A stretch of DNA of 64,000 nt, taken from assembly GCA_965278995.1 (NCBI GenBank), contig OZ257136.1:4898001-4962000 (forward strand), read 5' to 3'. Shown piece by piece: positions 17,426 to 27,165 of this stretch. The first letter of the stretch is position 1, and the number at the start of each line of letters is the position of its first letter. A program made the translations under genes and the position numbers. The notes below the pieces were generated by a model. It was not told the origin of the DNA, searched no databases, and worked only from the letters and a program-made list of their open reading frames with translations. Source of the DNA: JADJYF01 sp965278995. Lineage in GTDB: Bacteria > Pseudomonadota > Gammaproteobacteria > Ga0077536.

Positions 17426-18919
17426 TCAGCGGCGCCGGTTACGTGCACGCGGAACAAACACCAGCGCCGACAACAGCAACCATGCGGCGCCCGGGAGCGG
17501 CACCGTAACAAGTTCGAAGCCGAGCGTCCCGTTCGGTTCATCGAACACGATCCATCGAAACGGGCTCTCTGTCAGGCCGGAGAAAAACGAACCCAGGTCC
17601 AGGAGGTCGAGTTCGGCCGGATCGGTCAATGCCAACGGCTTGCCACTGGACGCGAAGAGGTTCATGCCGAGAATTCCGTCCAGCGTCAGGGACTCATCGG
17701 TTTCACCATTCAGGAAACTCACGTCGCGGACGGTGACCGGGACACCTCGGTAACGCAGGTTATCGGGGTGGTCAGGATCCTGGGCGCTACCTTCGATCGT
17801 AGGCAGCAACAGCGAGTCAAGGAAAAAGCCGGCGGCCGTGAATGTGCCACCAACCCCGCCGAGCGTCGTCAGGAATTGATCCGGCAGCGCTGTGCCGTCG
17901 GCGAGCGGATTGCCCGGATCGAAGATCTCGAGTATCGGGTTGTCGGTGTCTACGCTGCTCGGGCGGTAGCGCACGTTTAACTGCGCTGCCAGCGCTTCCG
18001 AAATGATCGAACCTTGCGCACCTGTATCAAGCAGGAAGCTACCGGTCGCGCTTCCGGTACCCAGACCGATAGTAACGCCTGGCGGGCCACTGTCGGACGA
18101 CAGCGGGTTCGGTCCAACGAACGGATTGTGGTTCAGTGTCTGGCCGGGGGCGCCAACCGGCGTTACTTCGGTAAACGCATCGAAGTCCGCATAGCTCAGG
18201 GCAACGTGATAGGAGGTTTGCGGAATACCCGGATTGGTGTCGACGGTATCGGCGTGGAATGGCGTGCCGGGCTCGTAGATGAAAGTGCTCATTGTCAGTT
18301 CAGGGAGAAACGCCGTCGGGTCACGCGGATTCATCACCGTCACGTGCCCGACCATGGCTGGCATGCCGACGAGATTGACGTTGATCAGACCCTGCAGTGC
18401 GGCGTTTCCAACGAGCGGGCCGATTTGCGCGCGCAACTGCCCGGAAGTCACGGAATAGGCGTTGAGCTCGGTGTTATCGAAGCTGCCGAAATCCGGTGCA
18501 ACGCTGACATACAGCAATTCTGAGACATTGAATCCGTCGCTGCCGGCGATCCCGAAATCGGCCACCTCGACCAGCGGGCCGCCGGGCTCTGGAAAATGGA
18601 TCCGCTGCACGCCGACGCGATCAGAAGTCGCCGTGCTCAGCAATATGCCGCTGGCCCCGGTATCGAGGAACACGATATCGAACGGCAGGCCGTCGGTCCG
18701 CATCAGGCGATAATCGTTTACCGGATCGCCGAACTGATCCAGTTCGTCGCTCATCAGCGGCATACCGTCAACGCTGCGGCGCAGCAGTGCATTCACGGAC
18801 GGTTGGGACTGCCCGATAGCCTGTATATCGAATATATCGACAGCAAAGCTGGACGGCATCGCGCCGAGTCCGAGCGCAAGCAGAAAGCCGAGCTGAACGA
18901 GGATTCTTGGACCGTTCAT
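17426..18919 (-). CDS. Secreted bilobal aspartic protease with VPLP-type CTERM sorting tail
   Basis: The 497-residue protein has a signal peptide (about 1-27, cleavage after SSFA) and two aspartic-protease motifs, FLDTGASGILLS (DTGA at 86-89) and FLLDTGAQGSIIS (DTGA at 298-301). These are about 212 residues apart, as in pepsin-like enzymes whose two lobes each give one catalytic aspartate. The C-terminus (473-497) is a PEP-CTERM-type sorting signal: VPLPG, a hydrophobic helix, then RARNRRR. Exosortase-type processing would place it in the outer envelope or EPS. It converges with tpsA (60 bp between stops), so processing of that exoprotein is one possibility. The pepsin-like assignment is from motifs only. 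Confidence 0.85.
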   Translation of the reverse strand: MNGPRILVQLGFLLALGLGAMPSSFAVDIFDIQAIGQSQPSVNALLRRSVDGMPLMSDELDQFGDPVNDYRLMRTDGLPFDIVFLDTGASGILLSTATSDRVGVQRIHFPEPGGPLVEVADFGIAGSDGFNVSELLYVSVAPDFGSFDNTELNAYSVTSGQLRAQIGPLVGNAALQGLINVNLVGMPAMVGHVTVMNPRDPTAFLPELTMSTFIYEPGTPFHADTVDTNPGIPQTSYHVALSYADFDAFTEVTPVGAPGQTLNHNPFVGPNPLSSDSGPPGVTIGLGTGSATGSFLLDTGAQGSIISEALAAQLNVRYRPSSVDTDNPILEIFDPGNPLADGTALPDQFLTTLGGVGGTFTAAGFFLDSLLLPTIEGSAQDPDHPDNLRYRGVPVTVRDVSFLNGETDESLTLDGILGMNLFASSGKPLALTDPAELDLLDLGSFFSGLTESPFRWIVFDEPNGTLGFELVTVPLPGAAWLLLSALVFVPRARNRRR

Positions 18920-19089
18920 GTGTACTGCTCCTGAAATCCGATTTCTAGTGCGACACCATCAGGCAGGTCAGGCCAGCGAGTGTCGGGCGGCACGCGCCAA
19001 AGTCTAGCGCAGAAGGTCCACCCATTGCAGCTCCGATGAGGCAACCAGCTCCAGACGATGCCGATGCCGCTGTTCGTAAGCGATTGAGC

Positions 19090-21255
19090 TCAAAGCCAAT
19101 TACCGATGAGTATGAAGGGCGACCAGTAACCCGGGTGCCGGTAGCGCGGATCGTCGAGTAAGCCGCGTTGGGCCGCGCGCAGTGCCTCCGCTTTCGGTGT
19201 TCCGTCATGCAGGCCGCGATAAAATGCTGCGACCAGTTGCGACGATGCGGGATCATTGATGAACCACAAGCTCGCAAGCGCACTGCGCGCGCCGGCCTTG
19301 ACTGCAATACCCGCGAGTCCGAGCGCGGCGCGTTCGTCACCGGCAGCAGTCTGGCACGCGCTCAACGTCAATAACTCGACCGGTTGGTCGGCGTACTTGC
19401 GCGAGCCGATGATCTGATCGAGCCCGTCCATGCTGATGCGTCCATCGTGAGCGAGCACGAACGTATCACTGGCATCACGTCCAAATTGCGCGTGTGAAGC
19501 GATATGCACGATACGAAAAGGGTTGCGCGACAGTTCCTCGCGCATGGTGTCAACCCGGAAAGCGTCATTCTTGAGCACAGTCGATTTGAACAATTTGCTG
19601 ATATCAGTGAGTTCCAAATCGACTGATGGCAACGCGCTAAAGCCCTGCACCGGCTCGGTCAGGCCATTGAGCAGTACTTGCGCACCCGTCAGGGCCAGTG
19701 GTCGCGGATCTAACAGGGTCATGCCGGGTACAACTGCCAGTGCGTATCGTTCGATCAGATAATGACTGCCGTCATGCAACGCGCCGAGCGGAAACAATCG
19801 CAGTACATCATCGGGCACCAGCACGATCGTTTCGATCCCCGCAGCTTCCAGTGTCGGCTCCAAGGGCTCGAACAGCAGTGTGTACAAGGCCTGTGCATGT
19901 GGCAGGAACTGGCGAGTGGTACGCTTTTCGAGAAGTCGGCGGAACTCGTGGACGCGCGCGGTCAGCGCTGCCCGATCAATTGGGATGGTGAAGCGTCGCA
20001 ACGCGTTACCGATGGAGCCGATAACTTCCAGCCGATCCTCGAACACCATCGGATACAACACGGCGGTGCGCGGATCGATGGTTTCAACTCCGGCTACCTG
20101 GGCCTGCAGGGTGGCGACGCAGTCATCCTGAAAGTAATCTTCGAGTTCTGTGGCTTTGATCAGTTCGACCGTATCGCGCGCGGCGCGCAACAGCTGTTCC
20201 TCGCCACCGCTCCCCGGGGTCGGCGACGCCAGCAGCAGATCGGCGTATTCGAGATAGACGTGGCGGAATGCCACGTCGTCAGGTTCTGCGGTGAGCGCGG
20301 ACACACGCCGCAGGTCCGCTCGGATCGTATGTAAGAGGCCGATAGCGGCCTGGTACTGAACCAGGGCGGCACGGTCGTTATCTTGAGCTTTGAGCAGGCG
20401 GCCGATCAGCCAGTGCCAGCGGAAACGCAGGTCGGCAGCGTCGATCGCCTGCGCTACGAACAGCGCACGACGTGCGAGTCGGAGCGCCTCGTCGGCCCGC
20501 GCGGCTGCGCGATAGATTTCGGCGAGGTAGCCGAGCGCGAACGATTGCGTGCGCTGGTCGCCGGCGACGCGCGCAAGCTCCTCTCCCGCCTTCAGCAACT
20601 CGTAGGCACGCGACGTCGCCTCGCCACCACCACCTGCGGCGGCCAGACGACCATAGCGGCGTCCAAGCGCGACCAGTACGTAGGCGCGCTGCTCGTTGCC
20701 GTCAATGTGGTCAGCCTGTTGCGTGGCGGCGGTGAGCATTGTCGTCGCGTGTGCGAGATCTCCGGTACGCAAGGCCACGCTAGCGGCATTGGCGTAGGAG
20801 CGCCCGGCGAGGTCAGCGACGCCCGCCTGCACTGCAGCCGCGCCCGCGGCTTCGAAACCGGCCAGCGCGCCTGCGTTGTCGTCGAGACGCAAACGCGCGG
20901 TGGCCGCTCCGTTCAGGGCTTGCGCGGCGTGCTCACGGTCCGGTGCGCGGGCCGTCGCGACTTCGAATGCAGCGACCGCGGCACGGTATTCGCCACGAGC
21001 GAAAAGGGCCTGGGCATGCAGCATCGTTAATTTTGCATAGGTGGAAGGCGGCAGTGTCGGACCGCACTGATCGAGCATTTCAGCGCTGCCGGCAGGATTT
21101 TCCTGCGCCTCTGCCGGCGGCACCGACAGCAGCCTGGCGACGCGAGCGTGGCAGGAATCAGGGTCGCCGACCTCGGCACCCGCGCTGGTCGTCGCGAGAA
21201 GCATGACCATCCACATTGCGGCTTCGAGTCGCTGGCACATGGTTGCGATGTTCAT
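19090..21255 (-). CDS. TPR-CHAT domain protein (caspase-like peptidase fold), exported
   Basis: The 721-residue protein has an N-terminal signal-like segment (about 8-27), a TPR-rich region (about 60-330; units such as ALFARGEYRAAVAAFEVA) and a C-terminal CHAT domain (about 430-721). The CHAT catalytic dyad is visible as His588 in HIASHAQFG and Cys634 in LSACQTAAGD, followed by GIAVKAGARSALASLW. CHAT proteins are caspase/separase-clan peptidases. Proteins of this TPR-CHAT type often sit beside TpsA/TpsB genes. It is the last gene of the operon, and its ATG overlaps the tpsB stop by 4 bp. Its target is unknown; TpsA or another envelope protein is a reasonable guess. Confidence 0.88.
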   Translation of the reverse strand: MNIATMCQRLEAAMWMVMLLATTSAGAEVGDPDSCHARVARLLSVPPAEAQENPAGSAEMLDQCGPTLPPSTYAKLTMLHAQALFARGEYRAAVAAFEVATARAPDREHAAQALNGAATARLRLDDNAGALAGFEAAGAAAVQAGVADLAGRSYANAASVALRTGDLAHATTMLTAATQQADHIDGNEQRAYVLVALGRRYGRLAAAGGGGEATSRAYELLKAGEELARVAGDQRTQSFALGYLAEIYRAAARADEALRLARRALFVAQAIDAADLRFRWHWLIGRLLKAQDNDRAALVQYQAAIGLLHTIRADLRRVSALTAEPDDVAFRHVYLEYADLLLASPTPGSGGEEQLLRAARDTVELIKATELEDYFQDDCVATLQAQVAGVETIDPRTAVLYPMVFEDRLEVIGSIGNALRRFTIPIDRAALTARVHEFRRLLEKRTTRQFLPHAQALYTLLFEPLEPTLEAAGIETIVLVPDDVLRLFPLGALHDGSHYLIERYALAVVPGMTLLDPRPLALTGAQVLLNGLTEPVQGFSALPSVDLELTDISKLFKSTVLKNDAFRVDTMREELSRNPFRIVHIASHAQFGRDASDTFVLAHDGRISMDGLDQIIGSRKYADQPVELLTLSACQTAAGDERAALGLAGIAVKAGARSALASLWFINDPASSQLVAAFYRGLHDGTPKAEALRAAQRGLLDDPRYRHPGYWSPFILIGNWL

Positions 21256-22925
21256 TCGAACAAGTTACCCGAGATGGCGAAATGAATGCCGTCATCCTGC
21301 AAATTGCCGCCCGGATCTTCGGCGGCGACCAGCGGGTGGCCCCAATACAATTGGAAGCGCAATTTGCCCCACGCCTCACCGCGCAGACCGACACCGAGCG
21401 TCCCGATGACGCGCGGGTCCGGGGTCGGTTCTGCTCGATCCCAGGCTCCGCCCGCATCAGCAAAGATCGCTGCATCGAGCGCAAGCGGCCACACAATGCC
21501 GCGGTAGAGAGGGCGTCGGAATTCGACGGAGGCGACAAAACCCTGGTCGCGCACCAGTTGGTTCTCGCGATAGCCACGAACTGTCGCCGCGCCGCCGATG
21601 GCGAGCTTTTCCATTGGCAGTAAGGGGTCGGCGCTGACCTGCACGTCGGTTCGCACGATAACCTGCCCGAACGTGAACAGGCGGGCGTACTGTGCCTGGC
21701 CGAGCCAGATGAAGAAGCGGCCATCGGGGGCATCCCGATTCGATGTCGGACCGAAAGCGTCAATGCCGATATTGAATACCGAACGCAGTGCCAGAACGTG
21801 CTCGCGCGTGCGCTCGAGCCAGTCCTGCGAGAGGCGCACGACTGACACCTCGCTCTGGCCATTCTGCACACCTGGCGCGAACGAGAACGGGATACCGAGC
21901 AGAAACGTGCGGCTGGTGCGCCGATCGAAGGCCGCCGTCAGGGTCAGCGAATGCGCCGACGTGCGCAGCAAGGGTTGCGCGAGACTGATGCCGTGCGCAT
22001 CGTACTTGCTCTCGATATCGATAATGTTGAACGGCGCCTCGACGTTGCGCGATTCGACCGAATCGATCCAGGCGCCGAGCACTGTGTCGTGCGCTGTTAC
22101 TGGCAGCTGGTAGCTGAATTCCTTGCGCTCCAGTCCGTCGGCCCTTTGATATTGGAGCAGCGCGGTATCGCCGTAACCCAGTAGACTGCGATGCCCGAGC
22201 GCGAGTCTCGCGCGCAGGCCACCGAGACTGGGTGCGAGTGCGTTGTCGAAATCCGCATTGACGATATACGGCGGGCGTTCGACGACGTGAGCTGAAAGTA
22301 CGCTTTGCCCGGGCTCCTCGCCGGGTCTGAGTTCGGCATTGACTTGCTTTACGAGCGGATGCTGCAAGAGGATCTGCAGATCTTCCTGCAACACGTTCAT
22401 GTTGAGCGGCACTGCCGGCTCGGTGTTCATGCGGCGTTCGTAGAAGGCAGTGGAGAGCGAGTGATTACCGTCGAGCTCCAGTTGCGACAACCTGCCTTCG
22501 ACGATGTTGATTTCGATACGACCATCGCTGACCGACTGGTCTGGAATGACCGCACCTGAATTAATGTAGCCGCGATCGACATAGTAGCGGGTCAGCGCAA
22601 TTCGCAGCGCCTGCAGTTCTTCCGTAGTGATCTCGCGATTCTGGTACGGCGCAGTTACCGACGCCAGTTCGTCGGCATTGAAGACGGTAACGCCGGTGAG
22701 TTCAATGGTGCGCACGAACACGCGCGGCCCAGCCGACAGGGGGGCATCGGCCGGCATTTCCGGCACCGGCGGTAACGCGAAAGGGGGAGCGGTATCCGGC
22801 AGATAAGCCGGCAGTTCGAGCAGGTCACGGTCGTCACGCGGCGGCAGCGCACCAGCAGGCGTAACTGCGGCCGCGCTGACCGCCAGCAGCATCGAAACGG
22901 TCATTATCGACGTGTGCCAGATCAC
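21252..22925 (-). CDS. TpsB outer-membrane transporter (ShlB/FhaC/HecB family)
   Basis: The 557-residue protein has a signal peptide (about 1-27), a proline-rich linker with an N-terminal plug-helix region, two POTRA-like modules (about 70-215; FVRTIELTGVTVFNADEL and IVEGRLSQLELDGN), then a 16-strand barrel region. The L6 motif VRGYR is at 449-453, as in all Omp85/TpsB transporters, and the C-terminus ends in a beta-strand with Leu-Phe-Glu. It should recognise the TPS domain of the TpsA at 13835-17365 and export it. It overlaps the MxaL-like gene before it and the CHAT gene after it by 4 bp each. Confidence 0.92.
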   Translation of the reverse strand: MIWHTSIMTVSMLLAVSAAAVTPAGALPPRDDRDLLELPAYLPDTAPPFALPPVPEMPADAPLSAGPRVFVRTIELTGVTVFNADELASVTAPYQNREITTEELQALRIALTRYYVDRGYINSGAVIPDQSVSDGRIEINIVEGRLSQLELDGNHSLSTAFYERRMNTEPAVPLNMNVLQEDLQILLQHPLVKQVNAELRPGEEPGQSVLSAHVVERPPYIVNADFDNALAPSLGGLRARLALGHRSLLGYGDTALLQYQRADGLERKEFSYQLPVTAHDTVLGAWIDSVESRNVEAPFNIIDIESKYDAHGISLAQPLLRTSAHSLTLTAAFDRRTSRTFLLGIPFSFAPGVQNGQSEVSVVRLSQDWLERTREHVLALRSVFNIGIDAFGPTSNRDAPDGRFFIWLGQAQYARLFTFGQVIVRTDVQVSADPLLPMEKLAIGGAATVRGYRENQLVRDQGFVASVEFRRPLYRGIVWPLALDAAIFADAGGAWDRAEPTPDPRVIGTLGVGLRGEAWGKLRFQLYWGHPLVAAEDPGGNLQDDGIHFAISGNLFE

Positions 22926-23872
22926 CGTACACCCGCGCCAGTGTTGTGATTCCGAGGTTGTCGACCAAGTGGCGACGCTGGCACATAAATCGCCAACAAA
23001 ACCAGCAGTGCACCTAACGCCAGTGCGGCGCGGATGTCGGTGGTTACGGTCTTGGGGATGCCAAGCGCGTCTCTGGTGATCGGCCTGAACAGTCCATTTG
23101 TGTCATTCAGCCGATGGTAGCCAAGCCCGGTCTGGTCCGCCAGTCGTTCGAGATCGCGCCCCCGCAGCGCTGACAGATGTTCGGTGCCGGTGACTGCGGC
23201 GGATGGATTGTCGCGCGCGAGCTGAGCGGCGCGAAAAGTATCCGTTTGCATAACATCGGTGGCCTGCCAGAAACCGTCGGGTTCACCATGCTGATCGAAT
23301 TTCGGGATCGCCACTGCGGTATCGCCACCCACTCCCACCACCAGGCCGCGGATCTTGCCAGGATCACCGACAAACTGCGGCGGCGCATCCGGATTGATCG
23401 GCGGCGCCTCATGCCCGTCGGTCAGGAACACCAGGCGGGTCGGACTGGGCAGGGCGCCCAACAGTTTGATACTGCTGAACACGCCCTTGGCCACTTCGCT
23501 GCGTGCTTCCCAGGTCATCTGCCAGTCAATGCTGGCAAGCATGGTCGACAATTCTCGGTAGCTGGCGCACACCTCCACTGGCGTGATCATGAGAAAAGCA
23601 CGATGCCCCGTGAACAGCGCCAGTCCGACTTCCGCGCCGCAGGGCATCTCTGCCATCGCCGCTTGCACGCTTTGTTTGGCGAAAGCCAGGCGCGACATCG
23701 ATGGTGCCGGTGGCGGTACGTCGACGACGTTCATGCTCTGGGAGATGTCGAACACGAACACGTAACGATAGGTGTTCCGCTCCAACGCTAATGTCGGCCG
23801 CAGCATAGTCGCCGCCAGCATCACCGTACACAACAGCAGCAGGAGTAATTGCAGCCGGCGTTGCCCGTTCAC
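22922..23872 (-). CDS. mxaL: MxaL-like von Willebrand A domain membrane protein
   Basis: The 316-residue protein has a membrane segment at about 7-25, a periplasmic VWA domain with the MIDAS motif DISQS (42-46) and FLTDGHEAPP further on, and a C-terminal membrane segment (about 283-303). The GTG at 23872 is chosen because it forms a GTGA overlap with the MxaK-like stop; a longer reading only adds an Arg/Pro-rich out-of-frame shadow. Position and architecture match MxaL, one of the VWA proteins of the methanol dehydrogenase maturation set. It overlaps tpsB by 4 bp, physically joining the two modules. Confidence 0.82.
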   Translation of the reverse strand: MNGQRRLQLLLLLLCTVMLAATMLRPTLALERNTYRYVFVFDISQSMNVVDVPPPAPSMSRLAFAKQSVQAAMAEMPCGAEVGLALFTGHRAFLMITPVEVCASYRELSTMLASIDWQMTWEARSEVAKGVFSSIKLLGALPSPTRLVFLTDGHEAPPINPDAPPQFVGDPGKIRGLVVGVGGDTAVAIPKFDQHGEPDGFWQATDVMQTDTFRAAQLARDNPSAAVTGTEHLSALRGRDLERLADQTGLGYHRLNDTNGLFRPITRDALGIPKTVTTDIRAALALGALLVLLAIYVPASPLGRQPRNHNTGAGVR

Positions 23873-24414
23873 GGCAGAGCGCCGTCGGGATCGGCAGTAT
23901 TGGTGGTGCGTACCGGGCTGCGGCGCCCTTCCAGTTCGATCACGCGCTCGGGGCTGACGTCGGGGGACAACTGCAGTGCGCGCTCGAGGTTGTACTTCGC
24001 GTCCCAATATTGGCTGTCCTGGCGCAACAGTTCGCGATAGGTCGATTTCGCGAGTTCGAGCAATGGCAACGCCTGATCAGCATCTTTCTTCAGATCGATG
24101 CTCGATACCTGCTGCAGATAGGTGTTGGCCATGTTGTAGAGTGCGGCGCGGCGCAGTGCCCGATTCTCGCTGTGTTCCAGTCGACCGTAGTCGATGCGCG
24201 CCTGTTGATAACGCCCCTGCTGCTGAGCTGCATAGGCAGCTGAGAATACCCCGTAGTCGCCGCCAAAAAGTGCGGCGTCGGCAAAGTGCTGTTGCCCGAT
24301 GGCGTCGTTGTATTGTCTCGCGTGGTGCAAGATTTGCAGTTCGCTGAACAGCGCGGTGCTGCTGCCCAGTGCAAGCGCCAATAACACGCACCGCAGGCCA
24401 GTCTTCAGTGCCAT
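23869..24414 (-). CDS. mxaK: MxaK-like TPR membrane-anchored protein
   Basis: The 181-residue protein has one N-terminal membrane segment (about 7-24) and a helical, TPR-like periplasmic domain (GRYQQARIDYGRLEHSENRAL and YWDAKYNLERALQL). Sequence similarity to MxaK is inferred mainly from size, topology and exact position between the MxaC-like and MxaL-like genes. It overlaps MxaC by 10 bp and MxaL by a GTGA junction. Confidence 0.72.
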   Translation of the reverse strand: MALKTGLRCVLLALALGSSTALFSELQILHHARQYNDAIGQQHFADAALFGGDYGVFSAAYAAQQQGRYQQARIDYGRLEHSENRALRRAALYNMANTYLQQVSSIDLKKDADQALPLLELAKSTYRELLRQDSQYWDAKYNLERALQLSPDVSPERVIELEGRRSPVRTTNTADPDGALP

Positions 24415-25409
24415 CGCTGCAATTCACCGAACTTTGCCGTTGCCAGCGCGAGCACCAGCACCAGAGCTAGAACAAAACAGCGCTGCGACAGATCGCGTCG
24501 AGGCACGACATCGTGGTAGCGGATCGGCAGGTTCTGCAGTTTATCGATAGCCGTGATCGCATCCTGCAACGCGGCAGGATTGTCGGCGGAGAACGCCCGG
24601 TAAGGCAGACCCATTTCGGAAAAAAACTTGTGCACCAGCTGCTCCGGCGCTATCTGGCGGGCGGTCTCGAGTTCCAGGTTGGTCAGCAGGCCAGGGCTGT
24701 TCCTCGCGCGCAGGTAAATCCAGTAAAGCGTGACACGGTGTTTCTTCAAGAGCAGCTTGATGCTGTCCTGCTGTGGAACGGTCAATGTCGCGGCACCATC
24801 GGAGACCAGCATCACGACCCGCGAGCCGGTAAATGCTTTGCCGTCGAAGTACTCCAGCGAGTGGACCAGTCCGGTAGCCAGGTTGGTCGAGGCCAGACCG
24901 TGTTCGATGGCGCCGGCAGCAATGGCGGCCTGCACCACCGGCTGCTTTTCCGTCAGTGCCAGAATCGGGATCGGATTGCCGCTGAACACATACAGAGCAA
25001 ACATGTCCTGCTTACGTTGCGCGGCAAACTGCGCGAGCAGTCGCCGCGCGATCTGACCTTTAGAGGTGTAGGTTCCCCATACGGCGGCTCGCGAGCTGTG
25101 TTCATTGCCAGTCACGAAAGCGGTGTCCATGCTGCCGCTGCTGTCGAGCAGGATGACCGTTTGTGCTCCCTGCCCGATGCGCTCGACAGTCTGTTCGGTG
25201 CGATAAATACCAGCAATCCCGATGACCAGGGCCAGCACACAGACGGCTGCCAACACGCGCAGCACACCATCGGTTACGTCGGAAAGTCTATCGACGGGGA
25301 GTATGGATACCGACGAATAGCCGATGGTGCGTTGGCCGTGGTAGACCAGCGGCACCAAGGCGAGCGGCAACAGCAGCAGCGCGTACGGCGTGGCAAACGC
25401 GTACATCAT
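24405..25409 (-). CDS. mxaC: MxaC-like von Willebrand A domain membrane protein
   Basis: The 334-residue protein has two N-terminal hydrophobic segments (about 8-24 and 50-69), a VWA domain with the full MIDAS motif DSSGS at 89-93 and a later MLVSDGAATL, and a C-terminal membrane helix (about 310-328). This BatA/MxaC topology puts the VWA domain in the periplasm. The start is one of two adjacent ATGs; the first (25409) makes an ATGA overlap with the MxaA-like stop. MxaC is needed for calcium-dependent maturation of methanol dehydrogenase in methylotrophs; the client here is unknown. Confidence 0.84.
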   Translation of the reverse strand: MMYAFATPYALLLLPLALVPLVYHGQRTIGYSSVSILPVDRLSDVTDGVLRVLAAVCVLALVIGIAGIYRTEQTVERIGQGAQTVILLDSSGSMDTAFVTGNEHSSRAAVWGTYTSKGQIARRLLAQFAAQRKQDMFALYVFSGNPIPILALTEKQPVVQAAIAAGAIEHGLASTNLATGLVHSLEYFDGKAFTGSRVVMLVSDGAATLTVPQQDSIKLLLKKHRVTLYWIYLRARNSPGLLTNLELETARQIAPEQLVHKFFSEMGLPYRAFSADNPAALQDAITAIDKLQNLPIRYHDVVPRRDLSQRCFVLALVLVLALATAKFGELQRWH

Positions 25410-26287
25410 GCCAGGCCGCACTCGACGTCGCAGCAACGCTCCGCGAACGCCAGCAGTTCGGCCTGAGAATAATACAACGCAGGCGCCGCACCATCGGCGT
25501 TAAAGAAAAATTGGCGCGAGTGCATGAAAAAATCCGAGATCGGCCGTTGGAGTGCGGCGAACTTGCGATGCTCGGCAAAGAACGCTGTCAGTCTGTCCGC
25601 AAACAGGGTCTTGCCTGCCGTTGCATTGAATGCTTCATGGATAGCCTGCAACGCCTTGTGATAACTATCCTCATCCCATTCCCGGCCGCGCAGTTGACGC
25701 AGCTGCCGGCAGGCCACCCTGAACGGGCGGGCATGACTGCGCGATGGCAAGCCCCACTGCAGCCATGCCAGTCCAGACAATGCCACCATGACGATTGAGC
25801 CGTACAACGCCAGTGGCCAGCGCCTGGTCACAATTGGCAATGGCACTTGATCGGGTTGCAGCGTTTGCTGATCGCTGCGCCGCAACACCGTTACGGTGAT
25901 GCGGGTGGCCGGCACCAGCGCTTTCAGTGTTTCACGGCCATCGGAGTACAGCAGGTCGAGATGTGGGACTGCGATATCGGTCTCATCGGGGCTGATGTTG
26001 ACGACCTGGTAGGTGAGATCAATGTGATAGCGCGTTGCTTGCGCGACGGTGTGCTCCACCACTTCCGGTGTCTCGCTGGCGAGCCATTCAGTCAGCCGTC
26101 CTGCGGTAGGCAGCGACTTACGGGCCAGACGATACGGCGCGCGCAGCTGCAGCTCGATGGTGCGATGGAACTTGTCGCCGATCTGATAACCGAAAGTGCG
26201 TGGTTGTTGAATATCCAGGAGATCGATGACACGTTCGTCGCTGCCGGCAGCGCTGCAGCAGACAAGCACGACGGCGCCCACCGTCAC
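25406..26287 (-). CDS. mxaA: MxaA-like membrane protein
   Basis: The product, about 293 residues, has a hydrophobic N-terminus, a beta-rich periplasmic domain (about 20-160), one central membrane helix (about 162-182) and a cytoplasmic helical domain (about 190-293). That is the layout of MxaA, and it occupies the MxaA slot between MxaS and MxaC. The first normal start in the frame is GTG at 26287, which leaves a signal segment lacking basic residues; codons just upstream in frame encode WRTRRSRAWR, so a nonstandard start about 45 bp earlier is conceivable. A CCSAAG stretch near residue 10 is not a standard lipobox. Confidence 0.7.
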   Translation of the reverse strand: MTVGAVVLVCCSAAGSDERVIDLLDIQQPRTFGYQIGDKFHRTIELQLRAPYRLARKSLPTAGRLTEWLASETPEVVEHTVAQATRYHIDLTYQVVNISPDETDIAVPHLDLLYSDGRETLKALVPATRITVTVLRRSDQQTLQPDQVPLPIVTRRWPLALYGSIVMVALSGLAWLQWGLPSRSHARPFRVACRQLRQLRGREWDEDSYHKALQAIHEAFNATAGKTLFADRLTAFFAEHRKFAALQRPISDFFMHSRQFFFNADGAAPALYYSQAELLAFAERCCDVECGLA

Positions 26288-26321
26288 GCGCCAGGCGCGA
26301 GAACGTCGAGTGCGCCATTTG

Positions 26322-27164
26322 TCAGCCGAAGAAATAATGTGTCACCTCATCGGCGTCGAAACCATTTTCGAGTATCAGCGGTGCGCGGCCGTGACGGGTA
26401 AATACCTCGAGCAGTGCCGCTCGGCGTGCTACAAACGCCTGCTCGATGCGCTTCTTGAATCCCGGCCGCATCAACAACAGGCGGCTGCGGCCGGTTTCCC
26501 TGTCAACCACGCGGGCGAGGCCGAAGCGCGGCAATCCTTCGAATTCGTGGCGATCCCACAGCACTGTCGGTACGACATCGTGATAAGCCAGCGACGCGAG
26601 CACCTCGTCGAGCAGCGATAGCGGGAAATGGAAATCCGAGACCAGGAATATCAGGGCACGCCGCTTGCCGATCAGCTCGGCTGCCGATAACAGGCCATGG
26701 GAGTTCTGCCCAATAGGCTGCGTGCTCCGCAATCGCTCCGCCATGTCGATTCCGGCCGCGCGGTTCATCGAGGCTGGCAATAGATATGCCTCTTGCGCGG
26801 ACTCCGCGCATCCGACGAAGCCGAAGCGATCGCCGGTGCGATAGGCCGAATAGCTCAGACAGGCAACCAGTTCCGACAACACTTTCATCTTGGCGTGCGC
26901 GCCGACAAAATTCATCGAAGCCGACAGATCGGCAATCACGTACAGCGGAATCGCGCTGGTCTGCCGAAAAATGCGCACCTGAATCTGTTCAAAGGGATCG
27001 CGCAGACTGGCGCGGATGTCGAATCGTCGCGGATCAGGTGCATCAATCAACGGAGCGTGATTGCTGAACTGCAGACCCCCGCCTTTTTGCTGGCTGGCAT
27101 GGTGGCCAGGAAAACTGCTGTTGGCCCGCCAGCGAACCTTGTAGTGAACCTCTGCGGTGTTCAT
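26322..27164 (-). CDS. mxaS: MxaS-like DUF58 protein
   Basis: The 280-residue soluble protein has the DUF58 signature region DPRRFDIRASLRDPFEQ (about 44-60) followed by a VWA-like fold with DLSAS at 79-83 and FLVSDFHFPLS further on. DUF58 proteins act with MoxR ATPases. The ATG at 27164 starts 1 bp after the MoxR stop; a TTG 15 bp earlier is possible but less likely. It lies 34 bp before the MxaA-like GTG. Confidence 0.87.
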   Translation of the reverse strand: MNTAEVHYKVRWRANSSFPGHHASQQKGGGLQFSNHAPLIDAPDPRRFDIRASLRDPFEQIQVRIFRQTSAIPLYVIADLSASMNFVGAHAKMKVLSELVACLSYSAYRTGDRFGFVGCAESAQEAYLLPASMNRAAGIDMAERLRSTQPIGQNSHGLLSAAELIGKRRALIFLVSDFHFPLSLLDEVLASLAYHDVVPTVLWDRHEFEGLPRFGLARVVDRETGRSRLLLMRPGFKKRIEQAFVARRAALLEVFTRHGRAPLILENGFDADEVTHYFFG

Positions 27165-27165
27165 C

